DNA of 64,000 nt, taken from Smallanthus sonchifolius. Its lineage: Eukaryota; Streptophyta; Magnoliopsida; Asterales; Asteraceae. Under the pieces are notes generated by a model. The model did not search any database and was not told where the DNA came from. It saw nothing but the letters and a program-made list of their open reading frames with translations. This document shows positions 48,940-59,798 of this stretch, piece by piece (the first letter of the stretch is position 1; each line of letters begins with the position of its first letter). The position numbers and the translations under genes were made by a program. Location of the stretch: NCBI GenBank assembly GCA_023525975.1, contig CM042018.1, positions 105,392,001 through 105,456,000 on the forward strand, given 5' to 3'.

Positions 48940-49032
48940 CTGTGTGTCAGTGATAGAGCGTAATTAGGTTAAATTTTCCCGAGGTAAGGCTATGTTACTT
49001 GCAGTATATACTATTTCCGGTTTGTACTATAC
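48940..49032 (-). other. Possible 93-nt intron or frame break inside gag
   Basis: Upstream coding in the frame of MTTAQIEALIAQRVADALA (about 49150-49033) ends AGCAGAG|GTATAG. The acceptor CACACAG|GAACTGG leads straight into the main gag frame. Removing the 93 nt joins the two frames in phase and skips an in-frame TGA. Confidence 0.5.
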
Positions 49033-49124
49033 CTCTGCTCTCGCCTTGGCCTCCCGACCCTCCGCTGGATCGATTGGCTTCGTGGTTAGCGAGTGCATCT
49101 GCCACGCGTTGGGCGATAAGGGCT

Positions 49125-49898
49125 TCAATTTGGGCAGTGGTCATGGAACTGGTGCCTTCTCCTGGGTTGTGGGGTCTCCTCCGCGGCCTTTTCCTTCGCG
49201 GCCTCGATCCGGTCTCGTACTATCAGTAGTGCCTGGTCTGTAAGTGCCAACTCATCCTGGAGGGATGATATGTCAGCGTCATGTAACCTGCTGCGCGTCG
49301 CAAGTATCGGCAGTACCTCCCGGGTAGGCCGGAGCCAATAGGGTGGTGGATAGGATGGTCCAGTTGACTCTCCCGTAGATGAAGTGTCCGATGATGCAAT
49401 CCGGGCCCTTTTGGTCGATGGTCCAGCAATGTCAGGGGAGTGGGCTGGTCGCTTTCCTCTGCGAATGTTCTTCTTCCGAGCTGTGAGTTTGGTCTTCGCT
49501 CCCACCGGTGCAAGTAATGGTGATGGCGGCGTAGGGTCCGCCAGACGAGGTGGTGAAGGTAGTATGGAGCCGTCGTCGGACGATGAGTCCCCGTGTAGTA
49601 CGGAGTAGGGCACCGTCTCGCCCGAGTCGCTCCCCTCGCCGGCGTCTCCGTCACCTCCGGGGGCTGGTGCGTCGTCTTCCTCCTCCTCTAGATCCTCCTC
49701 AGGATCCTCCTCCGGGTCCTCCTCAGGATCCTCTTCAGAATCCAACTCTACAAGATCCACTGAATCATGTGTCTGCTCCTCATCCGTGGATGAGTGGGGT
49801 GATAAAGGTGGGGTGAGTGGCTCCACTAATGATGATGGGGTAGCCGGTGTGTACTCCTCAGAGTCCGAGATCACAATGGGGTCCGATGAGGTCGACAT
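49125..49898 (-). CDS. Acidic N-terminal Gag-leader ORF of the gypsy element (257 aa)
   Basis: It starts MSTSSDPIVISDSEEYTPAT. An Asp/Glu-rich repeat follows at about residues 55-75 (EEDPEEDPEEDPEED), then a basic patch (ARKKNIRRGKRP) and a coiled-coil-like end (LQDELALTDQALLIVRDRIE). Chromoviral Tekay-type Gags carry this kind of leader. The final 15 or so codons read in a different frame from the conserved MTTAQIEAL segment, so a one-base frameshift separates them, real or programmed. No enzymatic domain. Confidence 0.8.
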   Translation of the reverse strand: MSTSSDPIVISDSEEYTPATPSSLVEPLTPPLSPHSSTDEEQTHDSVDLVELDSEEDPEEDPEEDPEEDLEEEEDDAPAPGGDGDAGEGSDSGETVPYSVLHGDSSSDDGSILPSPPRLADPTPPSPLLAPVGAKTKLTARKKNIRRGKRPAHSPDIAGPSTKRARIASSDTSSTGESTGPSYPPPYWLRPTREVLPILATRSRLHDADISSLQDELALTDQALLIVRDRIEAAKEKAAEETPQPRRRHQFHDHCPN

Positions 49899-50020
49899 CC
49901 TGTTATCCAGTAATCCATTGTATTCATGTATGAAAATGCATGTATGATGTGATGTGAACTATGTGAGCCTACAGTTATAGTCTAAGTATACTAAATGCAA
50001 CTTAGTTCTCTATAACCAGG

Positions 50021-50032
50021 GCTCTGATACCA
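50021..50032 (-). promoter_or_regulatory. Primer-binding site (initiator tRNA-Met type)
   Basis: Minus strand TGGTATCAGAGC lies three bases inside the 5' LTR end. This is the classical plant retrotransposon match to the 3' end of initiator tRNA-Met. Confidence 0.9.
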
Positions 50033-50035
50033 ATC

Positions 50036-53000
50036 TGTCACACCCTGAAATTCCACAGCGGGTTACCCGCGGGTTGTGACTGTCAAGGATCATCAGTCCC
50101 GGTCATTTCGAACGACCTCTAAATGGTTTTCGAAAAGACATCCCGTTTGAACATCATACACAAAAATTAAGTAATACAGAGTTTGAAAATGCGGAATGTA
50201 AAGTGCGGAAGCAATAATAATGTAGCAAAATACAGAAGCATAACAAATTAGGTTCCCATAAACCTAGCTTCTAATGAAAACATGATATGCGACTCCAGAC
50301 ATGCAGTCCTAGTCCGTGCGTGAATGCTTAGCGACCTGAGATAAACATGCTTAAAGTGTCAACACAGGGTTGGTGAGTTCACAGGTTTAAGTAACAGAAA
50401 CAGAAATGAAAACAGTGTAACAGTACGCATGTATACTATTGATTCGATTGTTGATCAGACAATAAACATTAACTATATAAGCAACACCGAAACCGAAGCT
50501 CAACGAAGGAATGCAGAAACTAGCATTTTGCCTCTTACGTGCCCAGCACGCAATGGATTAGGTCAATTATGCACCCGTTTGACTCCCAGTCAGAGTTAGC
50601 GCGACTAACCCGGGTGGGGGTTGTTAAACCCAATAGTACTATTCATGAATCACCTCGCTTTGTGTAATAATTAACGGTTCGAATATGAGAGGACTTTATG
50701 TGCGGGAAATGCACCCACTTATATAAATTAAAGCGAAATCAAAGTAATTGTCATACGACTAAGTAAGAAAATGGTTTAGCATGTATCTCCCCCAAATGGA
50801 AAAGTAAGTAAAATGGGGCCGTGAAAACTCACCTGGAAATGCGGTGAATGGGAAATGAAAGCAACAAGAGAAATCGAGTAACTCCGGGTAACCGACCTAA
50901 CCGAGCCCTAAGAATTAATAAGGCTATAAGGTCTATGAAAGTAAACATGGTTTATGTAACCACATTCATCCAAACGACTCAACGTTGAAAGGTTACATTG
51001 ACGTTTTGAAAAAGGTTTGACCAAAGTTGACCGAGGGTTGACCAAGGTTTGACCAAAGTTGGCCGAGGTTTGACCAAGGTTTGACCAACTTTGACCAAGG
51101 TTTGACCAACTTTGACCAAGTTTGACTAATGTTGACCAATGTTGACTAATGTTGACCAATGTTGACCAATGTTGACTAATGTTGACTAATGTTGACCAAT
51201 GTTGACTAATGTTGACCAATGTTGACCAATGTTGACCAATGTTGACTAATGTTGACTAATGTTGACCAATGTTGACTCATGTTGAAGTCATGCATAAACA
51301 ACACACAAGTAACATATAAGTTGTAAACATGTAACACATAAGCATCATACAAGTTGTACACGTGTAACACCTAAGTAGCACATAAGTTATACATGTGTGA
51401 CACATAAGGAACATACAAGTTGTACCTAAGTAATGTATAAGTAATACCTTGTGACATAACATGCTTGTTTCAATTAGTTGCATAAGAAATCAACATGTGA
51501 CAAGTAATTTAACATTTGCACATCTTTATGGCACATTTCATATATGTCAACCATTCCTACACATAACTCATGTCATCATATTAATAACCTATTAGTATCA
51601 ATTCAACACTTTTAAACAAGTAGCATAACATGTCATAGAAATTCCATAACTCTTATCATAACAAAGTTTCCATTCTTTGACAATTAGGGTTTTAGTGTAC
51701 TTTAAGTGTAATGGCTCAACTAAACAAGTTACACATGAATTTATACTAGTGACATACCATAAACATGATTCTACACCCAAACTTTCTATTCTAAGCAAAG
51801 TTGAAGTTCACAAATTAATAAAGTTTCCTTATTTAGCAAGGTTCACCAAAACACGTCATAACACAACTCCAAATTACATATTCATGCACAAGTCATCTAT
51901 TCATATGATAATGAAGCTATATAATCCATTTTAAACATTTATAACCTACACATAACAAATATGAACAAATAAAGTTTCCTTTTTAGGAAAGTGGTCCAAA
52001 CGACCCTATTGCATATGTGTAACCTCAAATAACTCTTTTTACTACTTTAATATACATTATAGAACAATAATATCAAGTTTTTATCCATGAGAAACTCATA
52101 ACACAAAATATGCAAAATTAAAGTTTCCTTATATAGTAAGTTGTCCATAATCGAGTGAAAAACGACATTTCAACCAAAAAAATTATATTTCCTATCTATT
52201 CTACTATTATGTGTACCATTTAAACCAACAAACATATCATACATAAAGTTTTGCAAAAATGCATCCAACAAAGTTTCTATAAATAGAAACGAGCAAATAT
52301 CAACCTAAACAAGTATTTCAAAACATAAAATGTGCATATGTGCATCAACAACTCATTATTATGAAAACATTTGATTAAAACATGGATTTAGACACTATTA
52401 ACATGGAAAATCGTTTGGATACATGGGTTTGCCATTTTTGGCCGAAAAAATAAAGAAAAGATGGATGGATTTGTACCAAAATCAAGTATGATGGAAGGAT
52501 GGATGTGTTGTTTGCTTGTTTCACCTTGAATCACCTTGAATGCACCTTGTAATCACTTGGAATGGATGAAGAAAATTTTGAAGGGTGGTGGCTAGGTGGG
52601 GATGGGGGCGGCCGAGAGAAAGAGAGGAGAGGGAGAGAGGAGTGTGTAGGTTTAGGGTTTTCAAATGAGGGTTAAGGGATTAAGGGTGGGATTAAGCAAA
52701 TGGGTTTTGGGCTTTTGAAATCTTTTAAGGCTTTTTAAACCAAATGGGCTCCTAATATGAATTAAATAGAAAATGGCTGAATTATCAAGCCCAAATTTAT
52801 AAACCATTGTTTTTATAAAATTAAATCTAGTGTTGTTGACACATATCGCGTATCCGCTTAAAAGCGTTAAAATAAAAGATGCTCAATAAATTCCGGAAAA
52901 ATTCACATAAGCATAAAATATTAAATCACAGTATTACATATAATTTTTACACACCAAGTATATGTCTAAATATTATTTCTAATATTCGTTAATGTTCGTG

Positions 53001-53187
53001 TGACAGGACGCGTGTGTGACCCGGTAATCCGCCCGATTACCGATGCATGAAATGAAATGAACCGAATGGACTTGCTATATGAAATATGTACTTAATTACT
53101 CTATAATTAAGCATGATGCAAGTGTAATCACATGAATTCAGGTAATAGTCGGGTATGGATATTAACCTGAATTTGCCGGGTGTCACA
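50036..53187 (-). repeat. 5' LTR of the gypsy element
   Basis: This LTR drives the element. The minus-strand TATA-type box TTTATATAAG at 50719-50728 would place transcript start near 50690, leaving about 650 bp of R-U5 before the primer site. The W-box array lies at 51016-51278, upstream of the TATA box. Confidence 0.93.
51016..51278. promoter_or_regulatory. W-box (TTGAC) array in the 5' LTR
   Basis: About 25 copies of TTGACC/TTGACT in 260 bp, mostly as 10-bp units GTTGACCAAT and GTTGACTAAT. TTGAC(C/T) is the core recognised by plant WRKY factors. The array is 288-550 bp upstream of the predicted TATA box. The same array is in the 3' LTR (42403-42665). The regulatory role is inferred. Confidence 0.6.
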
Positions 53188-53192
53188 ACTAA

Positions 53193-54583
53193 GAATGCAA
53201 TAAACTAAAGTCGACTCAACTAACCAGACAAAGGACAAAGGTAATATCAAGAATGAGAAGAATATCACCTAGGTCGGAATCCTACTTGCAAAGCACAACT
53301 TCTATCGGTTATGGAAACTATAATGGATCTGGGTTTCTAAGGAAACAACTCTAGACAACCTAGTGGATCCCTAATCACTCTCAGGGTGTCACCAACTAAG
53401 GAACCTAAAGATGTACTAACTCACCAGATTGTTGGATCACTTCTCAGGTATTTTCAACTATGATAAAATACCCTAATAGATAGATTACCTCTCAGTCTCT
53501 CTGTCCACCAATACACTCGAAGAATGCATGGGGTAATCTCAAGATAACAACAATGACACGAATAGCAACAATCACTTGACACCTAATACCGGCTTCCTCT
53601 CATACAGCTGACACTCGGATTCCTAATGGCGAAGACCAAACGACTAATTCTCACCTCTCGGGTATTGAACTAGGATACACATTCAATTCTAATCAGCAAT
53701 CAATGACAACTCCTATGGCTACTACGTCTAGCAAACCACCCTAATCACAGATCCTAAGATCTATGGCCAAGATACGCTAATCAAACTGGAAGACAACCAT
53801 AATCAACGCAAAGAGTTGAAAGCAAACACAAGATCAGGTCTAAACATGCAATAACATCACAATTATCAACTCAAGATCTTTTACAAAATCATAAACCCAT
53901 TAATTGAATCTAAAAACCGATAAAAGTCCAAACTTTAACAAGTATTCATCATTAACCTAGGAAATATCAAAGTTTTAGCCAAAGATCATACTCAAAACAA
54001 CTAAAACAGAAGTATTAAGCAAGAACATGGTATCAAACAATCAAATCAAAGATAAAAATCAAAGCTTGAAACCTAGAACGCTAGAATTAACGAACCCGGA
54101 AGCAAAGTCTTCAACTTTCGACCTCTAATCTCTTCTCCAGCCTTAAAATCGCCTTTGGAACTCTTCTTAAACGGCTGGTTGTGAACTCCCCAAAGAATGG
54201 GCATAAAAATCTATTTAAAATCGAAATCTAGGGTTTTGCGGAAATTAGGTCCCTCGCGTACCGCGAGACATTTGGGTTGGGTTCCTCGCGTACCGCGAGG
54301 AAAAAAATAGTTGCGGCCGGTTTTCCTTTCCCTCGCGTACCGCGAGAACTTTCCTACTCCTCTCTCACGTATCGCGAGAGGCATAAATTTCCCATTTTCT
54401 TCTTTTGAATTCCCGGCTTCATTCTCGTGCTCGGTTTCTTCAAGTATTCACTTGTAATCTTCACGAGCACCTGCAAATATACAATAGACTTAAATACATA
54501 CTTAAACGAATAAAAACAAACACAAAACTAATAAAAAACGCACAAAACACTAGGAATAAAGATGTGTGCTTTGCACTACATCA
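53193..54583. other. Main non-coding part of the split LTR-like element
   Basis: No gene. It holds four imperfect GC-rich palindromes CTCGCGTACCGCGAG at about 54249-54382. A TTTAAATAG-type AT box lies near 54210-54225 on the minus strand. Confidence 0.5.
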
Positions 54584-54986
54584 GACTTCACTTCAGCCCA
54601 AATAATATCAATCACACAAGCTCAGCCTAGTCCAATTAACATGTAACAAATACAAACATGAGAACATTTAAGTTAGAAATAGCATCAATGACTTGAAAAT
54701 TACATTAGTACCATAGAGTTCAACACAATGAATCCACACAGCAAACGAAAAAAGTTCTAAAAGAAAGTATTAAAAAGCTATTTATAGCAGAAAAAATGAA
54801 AAAGTGTAAGTAGTAGGAAAGTGAAGATAGTATAGATAACATCATATATTCATATAGATACACAAAGCCATGAATACGACAACGCGCTTCGACCACCACA
54901 AATCCAGATAGAACTAAGCCCCTAAGATAAAGCTAAGATCCATATGTTTCCCTTCCCTAAAAGTTCTTAACCTTAATACTACGTCC

Positions 54987-55349
54987 CTACGAAGTCCTAT
55001 CCTCGACCATGTCCTCAGAGAGATGTAAGTCTAACAAATCATGCCTAATCCGCTCATCCCAAGTCAGTTTGGGTCTGCCTCTACCCCTCATTCCTTCTAC
55101 AGTGAGGGTTTCCACTGATCTAATTGTCGCCGTCATCTGTTTCCTCTTCACATGCCCAAACCATCTCAATCTCCCCTCCCTTATCTTATCCACTATACTA
55201 GCCACCCCTAATTTTTCCCTAAAAACCTCATTTCGTACCCGGTCCAACCTTGTGTGTCCACATATCCACCTCAACATCATCATCTCCGCTACTTCCATCT
55301 TAAGCGCATGTGTCTTCTTGATGGCCCAACATTCTGTTCCATATAACAA
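54987..55349 (-). pseudogene. LINE (RTE clade) reverse transcriptase C-terminus
   Basis: The protein segments LLYGTECW-like (MLYGTECWAIKK), MMMLRWICGHTRLDRVRN, REGRLRWFGHVKRK and GRPKLTWDERIRHDLL are the standard C-terminal region of plant RTE LINE polyproteins. The frame stops at DRTS, a few residues short of the usual end; the remainder (IKVKNF) is readable after the stop. The RT catalytic core is absent because of 5' truncation. Confidence 0.88.
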
Positions 55350-55535
55350 AGTCGGTCTAACTGCAACCCTATAGAACTTCCCTTTTAGTTTACTTGGGAA
55401 CCATATAACAAAGCCGGTTTAACTGCAACCATATAACAAAGCCGGTCTAACTGTAACCAACATTTTGTTCCATATAACAAAGCCGGTTTAACTGCAACCA
55501 TATAACAAAGTTGTTCTAACCGCAACCCTATACAC
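55347..55535. repeat. Stacked partial repeats of the LINE motif
   Basis: CCATATAACAAAGCCGGTxT-type units of about 25-40 bp occur at least five times (about 55347, 55402, 55427, 55470 and 55498). Each corresponds to the codons around PALLYG of the LINE protein. Confidence 0.8.
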
Positions 55536-55544
55536 ACACACATT

Positions 55545-56552
55545 ACTTTTATAATTTTGAACCATTTCAAAAAGAAATAAAAAAATACCGGTTCAAACCG
55601 TCAAAACCAATCAATTAAACCGTCAAAAAGGTAAAACCGACCGACCCAACTTAGCCAGTTTGATTTGTCGTTAACTGTAGTTTTCGCTTCAACCTCAAAA
55701 CAGATCAAACTAGATCGTGAACACCTCTATTCCTATTCCTAATAATCTTTACTTGATTTTCCTCACTTCCTTTTACCTTCTCCTCTTCTTTCCTCTCCAC
55801 CATATATGATTAAACCTTACAAATTATTACAGATGAAATAATAACCCGGTTATTTGGTTTTTAAAAGCAAGAAAAAAACTACCACAGTTTTAAAAAAGTT
55901 TTATAAAGTATAATATGTTTTTGAAAAGAAAAAAAAAACCCTATTATTAATAAATATTAAAAGGCAAGATTCAAATGTGAGTGAATATTACTGTTTAAAA
56001 TTTACAAATATCTATGCTTAATGTACAAGCAATGTTATGCATACTTTTTTTCTAATTTTCTTATATTCACACCTTTTGTTTTCTATAAAATCCATTGTTT
56101 GCTAAAAAAATACAGCAAATTTTAGTTTGGTCCATTGGTTAATATGACACGCAAGTTCGACCCTCGGCAAAGCATTTTTATTTTATTTTTTAAGTTAAAT
56201 TTATTTTCTTAATTATTTTAAAGGCTTTTGTTATTTTTTTATTTTTTTTTATTTTCTCATATTCAACTTTGGTTTAAAAAGTTGTGGGTTGTTGCAGGAA
56301 TTGGAAACCAAAAGATGGCTTTGGCGCAGTGGTCTCCATGGTTTACGCTTAAGCAAGCGACGCGGGTTCAAAACCCGCAGCCCCACTCCTTGGCCGGTTT
56401 TAAAGGCTTTCATGCCAAAAAAAATTCATGTGTTGTAATTTATAACCATAAATCTCATAAGCTCTTCTCGCGTTAATTTCTTCAACGGTTTAAGACGCCA
56501 CAACGCACATGTGTAAAAGCTAGCACTATCGCTCGTAAGCCGCCGCAACGCG
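55545..56552. other. Intergenic with tRNA-like fragments
   Basis: 55590-55730 contains ACCGGTTCAAACCG-type words. Two tRNA-like stretches occur: 56127-56172 (AAGTTCGACCC box B-like) and 56314-56385 (TGGCGCAGTGG box A-like, GGTTCAAAACCC box B-like). They look like SINE heads rather than functional tRNAs. No gene. Confidence 0.4.
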
Positions 56553-56678
56553 CGGGGCCCTCATTCTAGTTATTATTATTTTATAAATTATCTTCTAACG
56601 TGTCGGTTTAATGTCGGCGGGGCCCTCATTCTAGTTATTATTATTTTATAAATTATCTTCTAACGTGTCGGTTTAATG
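56553..56678. repeat. Helitron-like 3' end with 63-bp tandem duplication
   Basis: CCGCAACGCGCGG hairpin-like DNA is followed by CTAG (56566-56569) and T. The adjoining 63 bp, from GCGGGGCCCTCATTCTAG to GTCGGTTTAATGTC, is repeated perfectly next door. Confidence 0.6.
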
Positions 56679-56981
56679 TCATTTATGAATGTGAAAAGGA
56701 TCTAAATAAAGGGTTTTCAGCAACTGTCTTTTAACGTGATTTGTATTTTGTTAAAGGTTTCATCGAAAATTATTAGTTATTCGGTCCACGTTTTGGGTTA
56801 TGAATTCACAGGGCTGACCCACAAGTAATTGAGAGAAGGCCCACTCATTAATTGAATCACCAACTGGCTAGCTAACACGTGAGCACGTGTCAGGGTTGTT
56901 TGGAGTTGGGACACGTATCCACAACCAATGGCAGCGGCCACTTCAACCACTCAACCTTAGCGCCCAAGTAAAGTTTCTTAA

Positions 56982-57190
56982 CAACCACTAGCCTAGTATC
57001 TAAAAGTTTATCAAAATAGAAAGGTCTTTGATTTAAATCCCAGTTATGACAAAAAAAAAAAAAAAAAAAAAAAGGTGCATGTTAGGCAAGGTGGTTTTAT
57101 CATTTATGATGGGTTTACTCCTGAAAGAGGTAGAGATAATCGGATGGGTTAGTGGCCCGTCAGTTATCCAAATTGCCGTTCCAAAGAAAA
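56982..57190 (+). mobile_element. tRNA-derived SINE, family 1, third copy
   Basis: Box A is recognisable (TAGCCTAGTATC) and box B is decayed (GATTTAAATCCC). It has a 24-A internal run and a shared 3' body ending ATCCAAATTGCCGTT. Flanking duplication AAGTAAAGTTTCTTAA / AAGTAAAGTTTGTTAA lies at 56966-56981 and 57191-57206. Confidence 0.88.
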
Positions 57191-57280
57191 AAGTAAAGTT
57201 TGTTAAACACCCTCTTTTTTATTTTCCTTATTTTATATATTTCAATACCTAAGATAAGAAGATACAAACTATTGTTTTTA

Positions 57281-57421
57281 GTTTTTTTTAACTGCAAATT
57301 CACACACTAATCTACACCTAATCTATATCACTTGTCTATGACGGAACTAGAACCCACGACCTTCTAAAAAGAGGACATCATGCAATACACCTCGATACCA
57401 TTGAACCAAATACGCTTTGGT
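57281..57421 (-). mobile_element. tRNA-derived SINE, second family
   Basis: Minus-strand reading: box A-like TTGGTTCAATGGTATCGAGG, box B-like GGTTCTAGTTCC, and a short body to an A-rich tail. The perfect 11-bp duplication TATTGTTTTTA flanks it (57270-57280 and 57422-57432). Confidence 0.75.
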
Positions 57422-57432
57422 TATTGTTTTTA

Positions 57433-59566
57433 TATAGATTTGATAAATTCCAGATTTTTGGCTAAATTCTTTTTGGGCCTAAATCATTAAGAGAAGTACG
57501 GCATTTTTTTACTTTATATAAGGTGGTGAAGTTTAAATATGTAGATCGTTAGGGTGGATGGTATGGAGCAAAAAGCTCTCATCCGTTCTCTCGATCATCA
57601 GCACCGATAAAGGAGACGGTGTTCTCACTCTCCTGTTCTTCACAAATTTTCCTTCAAATCGGTGTCACCTTCCCGAGCCCCTCTGACACTTGTTGACGTG
57701 GAATCAACCGCATAGAATACATGTATTTTAACATAAAGAAAGTAAGAATACGCAAGTTAAAGATTATATGTTATTATATATATTATCACATGACATTAGA
57801 AATGAAAATCACCTATAACATAAACATACGTTTTATAAAGCGTTTTATGAAATAAAGGTATAATATACAAACTAAACTTGATATCTCACTTTAAAATCAA
57901 ATATCATAAATATAATTTTCCTCGTTATAGTTGTAAATATATAATACCGTACAAAAATTGACTACTTAAGTGATTTTGTTTTTCATAAAATAAACAATTA
58001 AATCTTCTAAAATAGGTGTGAACGAAAAATTCAGTCTTCTAGATGGATCACCCTTGACTTTTACTTTTGAACCCTTCTAATTAGTTTCACTTTGGCACCT
58101 TCAAGTTTCAATAGGTTAACAATTAAAGGATGGTTACTTCAAAAATTTTGTATTCATCATTACCGTCCCTCAAAATAATTTCATCTTTCTAACACTTTCA
58201 TCATAGCTATCTTAAGTTTTCATGCAATTCAAGACTAATTTTAAGTGAAGTTTAACCATAATTTTAATTTATTTTAGTGTATTAACAACGGTAAGTGATC
58301 CAACTTGTATAATTTTAATTTATTTTAGTGTATTAACAAGAGTAAGTGATCCAACTTGTATGCGTATAAACGTTAAATCTATTCACATTTTAAAAAAAGT
58401 GTTTGAGCTTGTTTGAGTTGAACTTTATCGAGTTCAACCCAAGTTTAACACGTATAACGAGTTGAATTTGAGCTTATAAAAGCTCTACTTGAATTCTTAT
58501 CAAGTTCTCGACTTATTCCTAACACGTAGGTGCCATTATATATATATATAGGGGGAGTATCAAATAATAATTAGTTTTTTGCTAAGAAATCTAATAAATG
58601 ACAAAAACCTTAAGAAACGATATCAAACGAACTCCGATTGAGCTAATTTTAGCGGCGTTGGAACCGTCTCGTCGAACTCTACCATCTTAGCTTTTAGGGT
58701 TTAGCTTTTAAGGTTTATATTTTACGTTTGAGTTTTAGGGTTTTAGCCTTATGGTTTAACCTTAGGGTTTAGGTTTCAAACATATATATGTATGTGTGTA
58801 TGTGTCGCTATAGTTGAGATATTATTCAAAGAGGGAGATAATAAATATTTACTGTATGCTTTGATAAATTACTGTGATGATTCGGATCATGATTGGAAAT
58901 TGTTTGATCACCTAATTACAAAATGAACTTGAATTTGAAACCACTGTTTAAAATCTTAGTAAAACACTGGATTTGCTATTTCTTGTGTATTTTTCATGAA
59001 CATTTATACTAGTTGAAACGGAGGGGTGTTTCAAAAAACAAAGGTCAAGTCAACTATTCAATCAAATAACATTGATATGAGTAATTGACTCATACTTTAA
59101 TCGAGTTATTCAAGCTTGTGAAAGTCAAACTATTTCGAGCTATATATCTTCAGCTATTTATACTTAAATACGAGCATGAAGGCTTGTTGAGTGAACAAAT
59201 CGAGCTCAAACAAAAGATAAGGTGGTTTAGTAGACTAAGTACACTCATTTTTAACCGTTAAACGTATGTTAATCTCTTAATGATTGTCTATTGAGATGTA
59301 CACTAATTATTTAAAACTCTTGATTAAATGATTGTTAATTACATCTTAACAACATCATCTTAATATGCTACATACCTTCAATTTCTATAACTTTATCAAT
59401 ATAATTATATATTTATAGATAGTTTTCTTTTGAAAGTCTAGGAATGATGCATAAAAAGAATAAACCTTCTCAAAACAAGGAGGCCTAAAATACATAACTT
59501 ATATGGCTTTCAACGAAGGATGTTGAAATATAAAGAAAAACCAAAGCTTAAGATGTTGCAACATAC
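57433..59566. other. AT-rich intergenic DNA, degenerate telomere-like words
   Basis: No gene. 58690-58780 has scattered TTTAGGG/TTAGGGTTTAG words, reminiscent of plant telomere repeats but heavily degraded. A 53-bp-type direct repeat (TTTTAATTTATTTTAGTGTA) occurs at about 58263 and 58314. Confidence 0.4.
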
Positions 59567-59574
59567 TTCTTAGT

Positions 59575-59798
59575 CAGTGGCGGACCCAGAAATTTTTTTC
59601 ATGGAGTCGGAGATTTTTTGGGTCGGTTGACAAGCGATATATAAAGTGTATATAATACTAAAAACTTTTCATGGTGGCGATCAGGGGGCTATTGCAAAAT
59701 TTCATGGGAGGCTATCGTAATTTTAACACGTATATAACACTAGAAAAAGTTTTTTATGGAGGCGGCTGCCCCCATCCTCCTTGGTCGGTCCGCCAATG
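59575..59798. mobile_element. hAT MITE (224 bp)
   Basis: Ends CAGTGGCGGACC and GGTCCGCCAATG. Perfect 8-bp duplication TTCTTAGT (59567-59574 and 59799-59806). It is the same family as the insert at 36959-37631. Confidence 0.92.

Larger units (their letters stand above)
41423..53187 (-). mobile_element. Intact Ty3/gypsy chromovirus (Tekay/Del-like), 11.77 kb
   Basis: Two 3152-bp LTRs (41423-44574 and 50036-53187), a tRNA-iMet-type primer site, an open gag-pol and a polypurine tract are all present. The perfect 5-bp target duplication ACTAA flanks it (41418-41422 and 53188-53192). Several landmarks within the LTRs sit at a constant offset of 8613, so there is no net length change. I noticed one dinucleotide difference (near 43346). 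This indicates a very recent insertion. Confidence 0.95.
41180..54583 (-). mobile_element. LTR-like element (about 1.63 kb own sequence), split by the gypsy element
   Basis: On the minus strand it starts TGATGTAGTGCAAAGCACAC (54583) and ends GTCTGGACGACATCA (41180). Flanks GACTT and GCCTT match in four of five bases. Its own parts are 53193-54583 and 41180-41422. No coding is visible. A solo LTR or small non-autonomous retroelement is likely. Four CTCGCGTACCGCGAG-like palindromes lie at 54248-54390. Confidence 0.6.
54780..55545 (-). mobile_element. 5'-truncated RTE-type LINE
   Basis: It contains the C-terminal end of an RTE-clade RT polyprotein and a short 3' tail. The 5' side ends in a stack of partial repeats of one coding motif (55347-55535) instead of continuing into the RT core. 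Confidence 0.8.

Noticed and set aside
51106..51281. CRISPR-like regular repeat array
   Set aside because: Units are 10 bp without unique spacers, inside a plant LTR.
56314..56385. Possible tRNA gene
   Set aside because: Box A- and box B-like words are present but I could not form a proper acceptor stem and cloverleaf; a SINE head is more likely.
58690..58780. Interstitial telomere repeat
   Set aside because: Only scattered TTTAGGG-like words; no tandem array.
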